Positions 33,363 to 41,847 of a DNA stretch of 64,000 nucleotides are shown here, one piece after another. Numbering within the stretch: the first letter of the stretch is position 1; every line of letters begins with the position of its first letter. Under the pieces are notes generated by a model that searched no databases, was not told the origin of the DNA, and was given only the letters and a program-made list of their open reading frames with translations. Source of the stretch: Planctomycetota bacterium (GTDB taxonomy: Bacteria > Planctomycetota > UBA8742 > UBA2392); the NCBI GenBank assembly GCA_027493625.1, contig JAOSKM010000002.1, positions 186,001-250,000 of the forward strand, read 5' to 3'. The position numbers were made by a program, and so were the translations under genes.

Positions 33363-34937
33363 TCAGGCTGCGGCCAGCCATAGTGCCAGCAGGATCAGCA
33401 GCAGGAACATGCCTGCCACGGCCAGGCGGCCCAGCGCGACCTCCGTGGCGCGCAAGGCGCGCGGTCGCGGCCAGAGGTTTGGCAGGTGCGGCTCCCAGTC
33501 CATCCAGGCGTCCAGCATTTTTCCCAGCCGCCCGCAGACGGCCCGGCCCAGACGCTCCAACCACACCACGATATCGCCCTCGGGCAGCCGCGGCTCGCGC
33601 TCTTTCGTCAGCCTGCACCAGCCGAGATACAGCGCGCCGCCCAGCAGCACCGGCCACGCGCTTCCCAGCAGGTCGGACACCGACAGCCCGAGCGGCAGCC
33701 CCCGGCTCCAGGCCCACAACCAAGGCGCAAACAGCCCGGCCACGACCGCCGCGATCCACGCCGGGTGCGGGCGTTCCCAATCCGCGGATTTCTCCCGCGC
33801 CAGCCGGAACGCGTGCAGCAGCAGCAACGTGGTCGCCACCGAGCTCAGGCTCAGGCCGACCAGCCAGGGGCCGGACAGTCCCTGCTTCAGCGCGGTCTTG
33901 GCGAGCAACCCCGAAGTCAAGGGCAAGCCGGCCAGCGCTGCGGCGGGCAACAGGAACAGCGAGCCTGCAAAACGCCCCCTCAGGCTGTGGCCCGCCGCGA
34001 GGAACAGCGCCACCTTGTTCAGCCCGTGGTGCAGCGCAAACAGCCCCAGCGCGGCCGGCGCGGCTCCCTGCAGCACAGCGCCCACGCCTGCCAGGGCGAG
34101 GCCCATCTGGCTGATGGTGGAGTAGGCCAGCACGGTCTTGAGCCGGCTCTGGAGCAGCCCGACAAGCGCACCCCATGCCGCGGTGAGGAGTCCCGCTGCC
34201 ATCAGGAACTGCGAGCCGTCGGCGTCAAGGGCCGGCGCGAAGCGCAGCATGCCCAGCAACCCTGCCTTCACCAGCAGCCCGCTGAGGACCGCGCTGGCGG
34301 GCACCGGCGCCACCGGGTGCGCCAGCGGCAGCCACACGTGCAGCGGCACAGCGCCCAGCTTCACGGCGAAACCGGCCAGCAACAGCCACCCTGCGGGCTG
34401 CGGCACGGCAGGCAGGTCGCGGAACGCGATGTTGCCGTACCGGGCCGCGATCGCCAGCAGACCGGAAAGCACCAGCGCCTCGCCCAGCACTGCCAGCACC
34501 ATGTAGACGCGGCCGGCGCGCATGGCCTCTTCGCCGCGCGAGTGGACAACCAGGCCGTAGGCGGCCACCGTCATGACCACGTATCCCAGGTAGAAAGCGG
34601 ACAGGCTTCCGCCGAGCAGCGCCGCGGCGTGGCCTGCCATGGTCAGCAGCCAGAATGCGGCGAACTGGCGGGGGCGTTCCCGCACCGTGGAGGCCGCAAA
34701 CCAGCCGGCCAGGGCCCAGCCGAGTCCTGCCAGCAGCAACAGCGGGCGGTTCACGGCGTCCACCCCGCAACTCGAGCGGAGCAGCAACGGGATCTCCAGC
34801 GTGCTGTCCGGCGCCAGCGCCAGAACCGGCAGCAGCAGCGGCGCCAGCGGCATCGCCACCCGCACTGCGCGCGGCCACGCAAGCAGGCCAAGCGAGAGCA
34901 GCGGCATCAGCAACGCCAGCGCGATCAGCAGGCTCAT
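33363..34937 (-). CDS. Mrp/complex I-like antiporter subunit (NuoL/M/N family), third copy
   Basis: The 524-residue protein starts in the stop codon of the preceding gene (ATGA). It has about 14 membrane helices and the proton-translocating core of the family: AVKLGAVPLHVWLPLAHPVAPVPASAVLSGLLVKAGLLGML and SRLKTVLAYSTISQMGLALAG. The lysines in AVKLG, LLVKAG and RLKT are the expected channel residues. It is more divergent than the two upstream copies. It closes the Mrp-type operon and presumably forms a third ion channel in the membrane complex. The C-terminal 60 residues form a soluble loop and a last helix. Confidence 0.88.
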   Translation of the reverse strand: MSLLIALALLMPLLSLGLLAWPRAVRVAMPLAPLLLPVLALAPDSTLEIPLLLRSSCGVDAVNRPLLLLAGLGWALAGWFAASTVRERPRQFAAFWLLTMAGHAAALLGGSLSAFYLGYVVMTVAAYGLVVHSRGEEAMRAGRVYMVLAVLGEALVLSGLLAIAARYGNIAFRDLPAVPQPAGWLLLAGFAVKLGAVPLHVWLPLAHPVAPVPASAVLSGLLVKAGLLGMLRFAPALDADGSQFLMAAGLLTAAWGALVGLLQSRLKTVLAYSTISQMGLALAGVGAVLQGAAPAALGLFALHHGLNKVALFLAAGHSLRGRFAGSLFLLPAAALAGLPLTSGLLAKTALKQGLSGPWLVGLSLSSVATTLLLLHAFRLAREKSADWERPHPAWIAAVVAGLFAPWLWAWSRGLPLGLSVSDLLGSAWPVLLGGALYLGWCRLTKEREPRLPEGDIVVWLERLGRAVCGRLGKMLDAWMDWEPHLPNLWPRPRALRATEVALGRLAVAGMFLLLILLALWLAAA

Positions 34938-36427
34938 TCGTAGCGCCTCCTGACCAGCGTCTCGACCCAGCCCAGCGGGCTCAACTCGGCGCCCGCCAGC
35001 AGGCCGGCCAGCAACGCGAGCAGGCCGGTGATCACCGCGGGGCCCACCAGCGACACGCTCGTCACACGGTTCATGACCTGCTCGTGGGGCCATTGCTCCG
35101 GTGGGGGCGCAAACCACAGGCGCCGCAAGATGGGCAGGAAATACGCCGCGTTCAGCAACGTGCTGGCCACCAGTACGCCAACCACCCAGGGCTGCCCCGC
35201 CGCCATCGCGCCCGCGCCCAGGTACCACTTGCTGATGAAGCCTGCCATGGGCGGCAACCCGATCATTCCCAGCGCGCCGATGCTGAACGCGATGCTGGTC
35301 AGCGGCAGGCGGCGCCCCGCACCGTCCATCTGCGCGATCTTCTTGACTCCCAGCATCTCGGCGTAGATTCCGGCGCAGAAGAACAGGGTGATCTTCATGA
35401 CCCCCTGGTGCACCAGGTGCACCAGCCCGCCGATCGTGGCCAGCGGCCCGGCAACCGCGGCGCCCAGGGCGATATAGGAAACCTGCGAGACGGTCGAATA
35501 CGCGAGGCGTCGCTTCAGGTCCTGCTGGCGCAGCGCCATCACCGAGCCGTACACGATGGTAAGCGCGGCCGCGCCTGCCAGCAGGTCGGACATTCCGAGC
35601 GCGCGGAAGCGTTCCGGGCCGAACACGTCATACACCAGCCGCACGATGCCGAACGCACCGGCCTTCACCACCGCCACCGCGTGCAGCAGCGCGCTGACCG
35701 GCGCCGGCGCCACCATCGCGCGCGGCAGCCAGCCGTGCAGCGGCACCAGCGATGCCTTCACGCCCAGGCCGGCGATCAGCAGGCAGACGATCAGCTGCAG
35801 CTCGAGCCGCCGCTCGATGAACGCACCGGAGTCCGCGCCATTGGCGACGAAGTCCTGCAGCCCGGCGATCGAGTACAGCCACACCAGGCCGGCCAGGAAC
35901 AACGCGCTGCCGAACAGCGTGTAGGCCAGATACACACGCCCGGCGGAAAGCGACTCCGGTGTGCCACGGTGCACCACCAGCGGCCAGGTGGCCAGCGTCA
36001 GCATCTCGTAGAAGATGAAGAACGTGAACAGGTTGCCCGCCGCCGCGATGCCCATGGTGCTGGCGACGCAGATGCAGAAGAACCCGAAGAAGCGCGCACG
36101 CTGCGCGCTGCGCTCCAGGTAGCCGATGGCGTACACGGTGGTCAGCAGCCACAGGAATGCCGACAGCGTGGTGAACAGCATGCTGCTCTCATCCAGGTGC
36201 AGCACGAAATCAAAACCCGGCAGCAGCGGCATGCGCCACACGAAATCCCGGCCGTCGCGGATCGCCAGGATCAAAGCAGCCACCAGAACCAGCTTGAGCA
36301 CGGCGGCCGCCAGGTTGATGCCGATGCGCAGCTTCTGCCGCTGTTCACCGGCGATGAAGATCAGCACGCCGGCCAGCAGCGAGATCAGCACCAGGTGCAG
36401 TGGAGATTCCGGCCCCAGCCAGTTCAT
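34934..36427 (-). CDS. Mrp/complex I-like antiporter subunit (NuoL/M/N family), second copy
   Basis: The 497-residue membrane protein overlaps both neighbours by ATGA. It contains LTLATWPLVVHRGTPESLSAGRVYL, GLGVKASLVPLHGWLPRAMVAPAPVSALLHAVAVVKAGAFGIVRL and QDLKRRLAYSTVSQVSYIALG, the standard proton-translocating motifs. The key lysines (GVKAS, VVKAG, DLKRR) and the Glu in FYEMLTLATW are present. It resembles MrpD/MrpA N-terminal or hydrogenase-4 type subunits. It is part of the predicted cation/proton antiporter complex. Confidence 0.9.
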   Translation of the reverse strand: MNWLGPESPLHLVLISLLAGVLIFIAGEQRQKLRIGINLAAAVLKLVLVAALILAIRDGRDFVWRMPLLPGFDFVLHLDESSMLFTTLSAFLWLLTTVYAIGYLERSAQRARFFGFFCICVASTMGIAAAGNLFTFFIFYEMLTLATWPLVVHRGTPESLSAGRVYLAYTLFGSALFLAGLVWLYSIAGLQDFVANGADSGAFIERRLELQLIVCLLIAGLGVKASLVPLHGWLPRAMVAPAPVSALLHAVAVVKAGAFGIVRLVYDVFGPERFRALGMSDLLAGAAALTIVYGSVMALRQQDLKRRLAYSTVSQVSYIALGAAVAGPLATIGGLVHLVHQGVMKITLFFCAGIYAEMLGVKKIAQMDGAGRRLPLTSIAFSIGALGMIGLPPMAGFISKWYLGAGAMAAGQPWVVGVLVASTLLNAAYFLPILRRLWFAPPPEQWPHEQVMNRVTSVSLVGPAVITGLLALLAGLLAGAELSPLGWVETLVRRRYE

Positions 36428-37873
36428 CGCGCCCCCTCCGCCAGAGCGGCGGGCACCGGCAGCAGCTCCAGTATCGGCGCGGAGGCAAAGCCGGTCGCGA
36501 TCGCCAGCAGCGCCAGCAGCAGAGCCGTCAACCCGCACGCCAACCCGGGATCGGGTCCCGCCCCGGGGGCCGGCTCGGCGGCCGGGCGCACATAGATCAG
36601 CCCCATCACCCGGAAGATGTAGCCGGCCGCGAGCAGGCTGCCGATCAGGATCACGGCCACGATGTGCCAGGCCTCGTGCTGCCAGGCCGCGGTCAGCAGC
36701 AGCCACTTGGCAAGGAAGCCGCCGCTGGGCGGCAGCCCCATCAGATTGACGCCTGCCAGACCGAGTGCGAACACGCTGACCGGCATAACCTGGTCCGCGC
36801 CGGGCAGCCTGTCCAGCAGGTCGCTGCCCAGCCGTTTCATCAGGTTGGCGGCGGCCAGAAACAGCGCGGCCTTGGCCAGGCCGTGACTCAGCACCTGGTA
36901 GATCGCCCCCTGCCACGCGTAAACCGAGGGCATGCCGAACAGCAGCATCAGGTAGCCGAGTTGCGCGACGGTGGAGTAGGCGATCAGCCGCTTCAGGTGC
37001 CGCTGGCGCAGCGCCAGCACCGAGCCGAAAAGCACCGGCGCCGCAGCCCAGCAGCGCCAGCACCTGGCCCGCCGGCGGAGCGGGCAGCTGCGGCTGCGCC
37101 TCGAACCAGAGCCGGTACAGAATGTACAGCGAAGCCTTCACCACCAGCGCCGACAGCACGGCGCTGACCGGGCCCGGCGCCGAGGAGTGCGCGGGAGGCA
37201 GCCAGCCATGCAGCGGAAACACCGCGCCCTTCAGCAGCAGGCCGCCGGTCATCAGGATCAGCGCCGCCCAGCGCAGCCGGTCGCTGCCCATGCGGTCGTG
37301 CATGAGCGCAACGTCGAGCGTGCCGGTCGCGCCGTAAACCAGGGCCACTCCCAGCAGGTATACCAGCGCCGCCAGCATCGCCAGCAGCAGGTAGCGCATC
37401 GCGGCGCGCAGGGCTTCCGACGTGCCGTTGAAGGCCACCAGCGCCACGGCCGACAGGGTCAGCAGCTCCAGGCCCACGTAAAGGTTGAAAAGGTCCGCCG
37501 AAAGCAGCAGCTCGTTCAGGCCCACCGGCAGCATCAGCCACGCCGCCCAGAAACGCCGGGTGCCCTTGCCCGAATCCACTCCGGCGGCGGCGTGCGTCGT
37601 GGCCGCAAGGTACACCACGCACACCAGCCACATCAGCAGCACGCTCAGGCCGTCCAGGCGCAGCCGGATTCCCAGCGGAACCGGCAGCCCGGCCAGCGCG
37701 TAGCTCATCTCTCCGTGGTCCATCACCTGGCGGGTAAGTGCATACAGCGCCAGCGGCATCAGGACTGCCACCGCCAGCGCCAGCCAGCGGCCTGCCGCCG
37801 CCGGCAGCACGGCGGCCGCGGTCGCCGCCACCAGCGGCAGCAGCACCAGCGCCGGCATCAGGTCAGGAGTCAT
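36424..37873 (-). CDS. mrpD: Mrp antiporter subunit D (NuoM/N-like), frameshifted
   Basis: The start at ATG 37873 has AAGGGG about eight bases upstream and overlaps mrpC. The first part contains LYVGLELLTLSAVALVAFNG and LLLKGAVFPLHGWLPPAHSSAPGPVSAVLSALVVKASLYILYRL. Family sequence then jumps frame near 37030: removal of one T from the run at 37028-37031 restores GAGAFGSVLALRQRHLKRLIAYSTVAQLGYL and gives 482 residues. The rest is normal and ends in ATGA overlapping the next gene. It is the main antiporter subunit candidate. Confidence 0.88.
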
Positions 37874-38183
37874 CGACGACCCCTTCATCCAGGTCCAGGT
37901 CCGCGCCGCCCGTGGCGCGATACAGGGCCAGCAGCAGGGACAGCGCGAAGCCCGTGGCCGACACCGCCACCACGATGCCGGTCAGCACCATGGCCTGCGG
38001 CACCGGGTCGGGCGCGTCCGCGCCGCGCCGCCCGACGGAGATCAGCATCAGGAACACCGCTGCCGCCAGCAGATTCAGCGAAAGCAGTTTGCGCAGTGGG
38101 TGGGCCGAAACGAGCACGCCGTACACACCCATCCCGAACAGCGCCGAGGAAGCCGCCAGGTAGACGAACCCGGAGTGGTTCAC
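37863..38183 (-). CDS. mrpC: Mrp antiporter subunit C (NuoK-like)
   Basis: GTG 38183 overlaps the preceding stop (GTGA). The 106-residue product has three membrane helices and the NuoK/MnhC pattern: FGMGVYGVLVSAHPLRKLLSLNLLAAAVFLMLIS, then PVPQAMVLTGIVVAVSATGFALSLLLALY. The family's conserved TGIVV..A..A stretch is intact. It is a small structural subunit of the antiporter complex. Confidence 0.92.
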   Translation of the reverse strand: MNHSGFVYLAASSALFGMGVYGVLVSAHPLRKLLSLNLLAAAVFLMLISVGRRGADAPDPVPQAMVLTGIVVAVSATGFALSLLLALYRATGGADLDLDEGVVDDS

Positions 38184-39115
38184 GGCTCCCTCCGTTGCAC
38201 GCCGCCGGCGCTGATGAACAGCAGCAGCAGGCACAGCGCGATCGAGATCGTCATCGCTCCCTCGATCACGTACAGCGCCCAGCCTTCGGGCAGCCACATT
38301 ACCGGCTTGCCGAACAGCGGGCCGACCGACGCAATGGCCGCGAAGGTCACGACGCCCAGCGCCAGCGCGATGCGTTGAAGCTGGCTGGGCTCCGGGGTCG
38401 GCCTGAGGCGCCCGGTAAGCGCCAGCAGCACTCCCGCGCCCGCCAGCACGGCCCCGGCCTGGAAGGCGCCGCCGGGCGCGCTGCCGCCCGCATGCAGCAG
38501 GTAGCCGGCAACCAGAACCACACCCGGAATCACCACCGCCAGCAGCGCGTCGGTCAGGTACGTCGGCAGCGGCGTCCTGGAAACCGGCAGCTCCTGACGT
38601 TCCGCGGGCTGCACCATCTTCACGCCGAGCCAGGCCGCGAGCAGCACCCCCATCTCGAGCAGCGTATCGTAACCGCGGAACAGCAGCAGCACGCCCGTCA
38701 CCGGGTTGCTCAGCTCACTCTGCTGCATCGCGGCGAGCGCTGCAGCGCCCGCGCTGTCCGCCGGCGACGAGAGCTTCAGCAGCTCGAAGCCGAGGCCCAT
38801 CACCAGCGCGCCGCACAGCAGCGCCAGCGGCGCCGCCAGCCGCGACCGCCGCAGCAGAGACTGATGCGCGCGCTCCGGCCGCAGCTCGATGATGCGTCGG
38901 TACGCCAGCAGAAGCATCGCGCCCGTGACGGCGGCGCCCACCGCGGCCTCGGCCAGCGCCAGGTCGGGCGCGCCCAGCCGCGACCACACGACCGCCATCA
39001 GCAGCCCCAGCACGATCAGCATCACGATCGAGCGGAACAGCGCCCGGCCGGAAACCACCTGCCAGCCCAGCCACAGCAGTCCCAGCGCAAGCAGGATGTC
39101 GAGCGCCAGGGTCAT
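38180..39115 (-). CDS. mrpB: Fusion of MrpA C-terminal (DUF4040/MbhD) region with MrpB
   Basis: The 311-residue membrane protein overlaps mrpG (ATGA). Residues 1-75 match the DUF4040/MbhD module (LFRSIVMLIVLGLLMAVVWSRLGAPDLALAEAAVGAAVTGAMLL), which in classical Mrp systems is the C-terminal end of MrpA. Residues 170-311 match MrpB/MnhB (PLPTYLTDALLAVVIPGVVLVAGYLLHAGGSAPGGAFQAGAVLAG). The middle carries two further helices and a FRGYDTLLEMGVLLAAWLG segment of MbhE type. The arrangement fits Mrp or Mbh-like clusters in which MrpA is split. Confidence 0.88.
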   Translation of the reverse strand: MTLALDILLALGLLWLGWQVVSGRALFRSIVMLIVLGLLMAVVWSRLGAPDLALAEAAVGAAVTGAMLLLAYRRIIELRPERAHQSLLRRSRLAAPLALLCGALVMGLGFELLKLSSPADSAGAAALAAMQQSELSNPVTGVLLLFRGYDTLLEMGVLLAAWLGVKMVQPAERQELPVSRTPLPTYLTDALLAVVIPGVVLVAGYLLHAGGSAPGGAFQAGAVLAGAGVLLALTGRLRPTPEPSQLQRIALALGVVTFAAIASVGPLFGKPVMWLPEGWALYVIEGAMTISIALCLLLLFISAGGVQRREP

Positions 39116-39405
39116 GGTTCGGCCTCTTTGCTGCGCCTGGCATAACGGGCGATCAGGTGCGCCGAGACGGTAGAGGCCGTGATTCCCAGCAGCCACACCA
39201 CGCCCAGCAGGGTCGCGATGCGCAACGACTCCGCGCGCACAGCCAGGGCGGCGCACACCAGCATCAGGCCCAGGTTGTCGGTCTTGGTCAGCGCGTGGAG
39301 GCGGCTCAGGGCGTCCGGAAACCGCAGCATCCCCAGCGTGCCGGCCAGGTAGAAGCCACAGCCCAGGAGGAGCAATACCCCGGACGCCCAGTCCTGCCAG
39401 CTCAT
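39112..39405 (-). CDS. mrpG: Mrp antiporter subunit G
   Basis: The 97-residue protein starts within the mrpF stop (ATGA). It has three membrane helices and the PhaG/MnhG pattern, GCGFYLAGTLGMLRFPDALSRLHALTKTDNLGLMLV, with the RFPD..SRLHA core that is diagnostic. It is a small membrane subunit of the antiporter. Confidence 0.93.
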   Translation of the reverse strand: MSWQDWASGVLLLLGCGFYLAGTLGMLRFPDALSRLHALTKTDNLGLMLVCAALAVRAESLRIATLLGVVWLLGITASTVSAHLIARYARRSKEAEP

Positions 39406-39671
39406 AGCTGCTCCTCGTTCCGCGACGGCGGCAGGCCCACGAACGCGATGCTCAGGATCGCCGCCAGCAGCACGAACAGCAGCGCGACGTCGTACAGTGC
39501 GGGCTGTTTCAGCCACTGCCCCAGCAGCAGCAGCAGCCCCACCGTGGTGCTGCCGAACAGCAGCGTCGCCTGCATGCGGTCCGCGGGCGTCGGGCCACGG
39601 GCCACGCGGACCAGGCCGGCCGCGAGGTTGAGCACCAGGAAGAGGATGGCTGCCGGCAGCAACGTATCCAT
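39402..39671 (-). CDS. mrpF: Mrp antiporter subunit F
   Basis: The 89-residue protein starts two bases after the mrpE stop. It contains the MnhF signature VARGPTPADRMQATLLFGSTTVGLL and YDVALLFVLLAAILSIAFVG, with three membrane helices. The RGP...DR motif and the Asp in the last helix are conserved in the family. Confidence 0.93.
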   Translation of the reverse strand: MDTLLPAAILFLVLNLAAGLVRVARGPTPADRMQATLLFGSTTVGLLLLLGQWLKQPALYDVALLFVLLAAILSIAFVGLPPSRNEEQL

Positions 39672-39673
39672 GC

Positions 39674-40180
39674 TCAGGACCCCTCCGGCGGATCGATTGA
39701 GAACAGGCGCCCCACGCGGCGCTGCAGGGCGGGCAGTGACGTGGCCGCCCCGGGCGTCAGCGCATGCACGTGAAGCGTGTCGTCGGCCAGTTCCGCGCTG
39801 AGGGTCCCGGGTACCAGGCTGACGACGGCAACCAGCACGGTGCGTGGAAGGCCGGGCGGCAACCATAACTTCAGCTCGACCAGACTCGGCTGGATCGGCA
39901 GGCGCGGCACGAAAGCGCGCCACGCCACATCCATGCCGCCAAGGACTGAATCGCGCACGAAGTACAGGAAGAACAGCAGCAGCCGCAACGGCCGCCAGGG
40001 ATAGATCTCACCGGGAACCAACCAGGCCCCCGCAGCCGCACCCAGCGCGGCAAAAATCGCGCCGACCCAGAGCGTACCCGTGCCATCGAGCGCCAGCCAC
40101 ACGATCAGCAGCGCCGTGGCGGTCTGCAGCATCCACAGCATTCTTTCGCGCGCGCGCGGCTTTGCTGGCTTGCCTGGCAT
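39674..40180 (-). CDS. mrpE: Mrp antiporter subunit E
   Basis: ATG 40180 is preceded by GGAG, while a GTG just upstream is less well placed. The 168-residue product has two to three N-terminal helices and a soluble C-terminal domain. Its SLVELKLWLPPGLPRTVLVAVVSLVPGTLSAEL segment matches the MnhE signature (S..PGT). It is the first gene of an eight-gene minus-strand operon, nearly all overlapping, that should encode a membrane cation/proton antiporter for pH or sodium homeostasis. It is divergent from the lipoprotein gene at 40385. Confidence 0.92.
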   Translation of the reverse strand: MPGKPAKPRARERMLWMLQTATALLIVWLALDGTGTLWVGAIFAALGAAAGAWLVPGEIYPWRPLRLLLFFLYFVRDSVLGGMDVAWRAFVPRLPIQPSLVELKLWLPPGLPRTVLVAVVSLVPGTLSAELADDTLHVHALTPGAATSLPALQRRVGRLFSIDPPEGS

Positions 40181-40384
40181 CACCGCTCCGGAGACAAGAG
40201 CATCTGGAGTCTATCAACGCGCGCCAACAGCACTTCTCATCCTCGTAACGGCGGTTTGGTCAGGGCGCGATTCCCGGCGGTGTGTAAAGCGGATGTAACA
40301 TTGCAAAAACCGCGGAACCCTTCCGTGCGGCCGCTCGTCTCTAGAGGGAGAGGAACCATTTCAACTCCTGACGAAAGAGATGCC

Positions 40385-41786
40385 ATGAAACCCAACAAGC
40401 CAACCCTTCTGCTTGCCGGCGCTGCGTTCGCCGGCTTGATGCTCTCCGCTTGCGTCAGCCGAACCCAGCCCCCTTCGTCGGACGGCTGCCGGGGCAGCGG
40501 CTGCACGGCCGGCGGCTCGAACACCGCAGGTGGTGCAAACACCGACAACAACTCCTCGGGCAACGGTGGCACGGGTGCGGCCGGGGCCGGTACGACCATC
40601 GGCCACGAGCTGCCCGAACCGGGGCCGATCGATCCCTTCATGGACAAGGCGATCGAGTACCTGGTTGCCGCGCAGCACGAAAACGGCGGCTGGGGCGGCG
40701 GTTCGCACGCGCGCCAGAACGAGCGTGACCCCCACGCGGTGCAGGTGGACCCGGGCAGCACCTCGTTCGCCGCCATGGCGCTGATCCGCGCCGGGCACAC
40801 CCCGTTCTCGGGCAAGTACAAGGACGCGGTGCTGAAGGCAACGAAGTACGTGGTCGGGGCCGTCGAGGAGGCGGCCGAAGAAGGCCCGCGCATCACCAGC
40901 CTGCAGGGCACGCAGCTGCAGAGCAAGCTGGGCCAGATCATTGACACGTCAATGGCTTCCCAGTTCCTGGCCCGGGTGCTGCCGCTGACCGAGCCCGACC
41001 CGACGCTGCAGAAACGCGTGGAGGCGGCACTCGACAAATGCATCCGCAAGATCGAGGCATCACAGGGCGAAGACGGCGGCTGGACCACGCAGGGCTGGGC
41101 GCCGGTGCTGCAGTCGTCGATGAACAACCAGGCGCTGGAGCTCGCGCAGGTGGCCGGGCGCAAGGTGGATGAAACCGTGCTGAAGCGTTCGCGCGAATAC
41201 CAGCGCCGTGATGTTGACGCCAACACCGGCAGCGTGGGCGGCGCCAAGGCCAGCGACGCCGCGGGCGTGAGTTTCTACGCCGGAGCCGCCACCCAGCGCG
41301 CCACGGCCAAGGATGCCAGTGAGGTCGAACGGGCCCTGGAACGGGCAAAAGAGAAGGGGAATCGTGCCGCCCAGCGCAAAGGTTGACGCGGACACGCTCA
41401 CGAAGATCGGCTACAGCGCGGACCAGGCCCGTGACAAGGCCGAGGCCTGGCAGCAGAACGACGCGCTGCAGCGGCGCCTGGACGACCAGAACTACCTCTC
41501 CGGCTTCGGCAACAACGGTGGCGAGGAGTTCATCAGCTACATGATGAGCAGCGAATCCATCGTCATCACCGGCGGCGATACCTGGACGAAGTGGAACCAG
41601 AAGATGCACACCATGTTCGAGAAGATCCAGAACGCCGACGGCAGCTGGAGCGGCCACCACTGCATCACCAGCCCGGTGATCTGCACCGCGGCGGCGCTGC
41701 TGTGCCTGACCGCAGATCGCGACGTCCACGTGCTGCTGGAAAGCAGCCCGCTCGTGAAAGCCGACAAAGCGGCGAAGGAAAACTAG
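40385..41786 (+). CDS. Lipoprotein with prenyltransferase-type repeats, frameshifted
   Basis: ATG 40385 opens a signal sequence ending in the lipobox LSAC. A Gly/Thr/Asn-rich linker (about residues 30-80) follows. The main domain contains QXXXGGW-type repeats, LVAAQHENGGWGGG and EASQGEDGGWTTQ, as in terpene cyclase/prenyltransferase alpha-toroids. The frame closes at 41386 in a nonsense tail. Removing one G from the run at 41356-41359 joins AKEKG to IVPPSAKVDADTLTKIGYS and carries on to 41786, giving 466 residues and a further IQNADGSWSGHHC repeat. Catalytic residues of cyclases are not evident, so it is probably a binding module. A related gene follows. Confidence 0.82.
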
Positions 41787-41797
41787 CGATCCGCGTC

Positions 41798-41833
41798 GCC
41801 AGTGCGGCCGGCAAGCATGCCGGCCGCACTGGC
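41798..41833 (+). terminator. Perfect 15-bp hairpin between the two lipoprotein genes
   Basis: GCCAGTGCGGCCGGC (41798-41812) and GCCGGCCGCACTGGC (41819-41833) flank an AAGCAT loop. It begins 12 bases after the corrected stop codon of the first lipoprotein and ends 14 bases before the next start. There is no T-tract, so it may act as a processing or attenuation hairpin rather than a full terminator. Confidence 0.55.
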
Positions 41834-41847
41834 ATGAAAGAACTGCC

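Noticed and set aside
33226-34176. Minus-strand open frame of 316 residues overlapping the tRNA and the Mrp gene
   Set aside because: It runs antisense through the tRNA and through another frame of the antiporter gene, and has no motifs.
35000-37870. One continuous 984-residue antiporter protein
   Set aside because: The middle third of that open frame has no family similarity; the proper sequence there is in another frame, so two genes with one indel fit better.
40290-40305. Possible second sigma-54 promoter (GG-N10-GC with TTGCA) upstream of the lipoprotein at 40385
   Set aside because: The -24 box (CGGATG) is a poor match to TGGCAC, and no activator gene or phased sites lie nearby.
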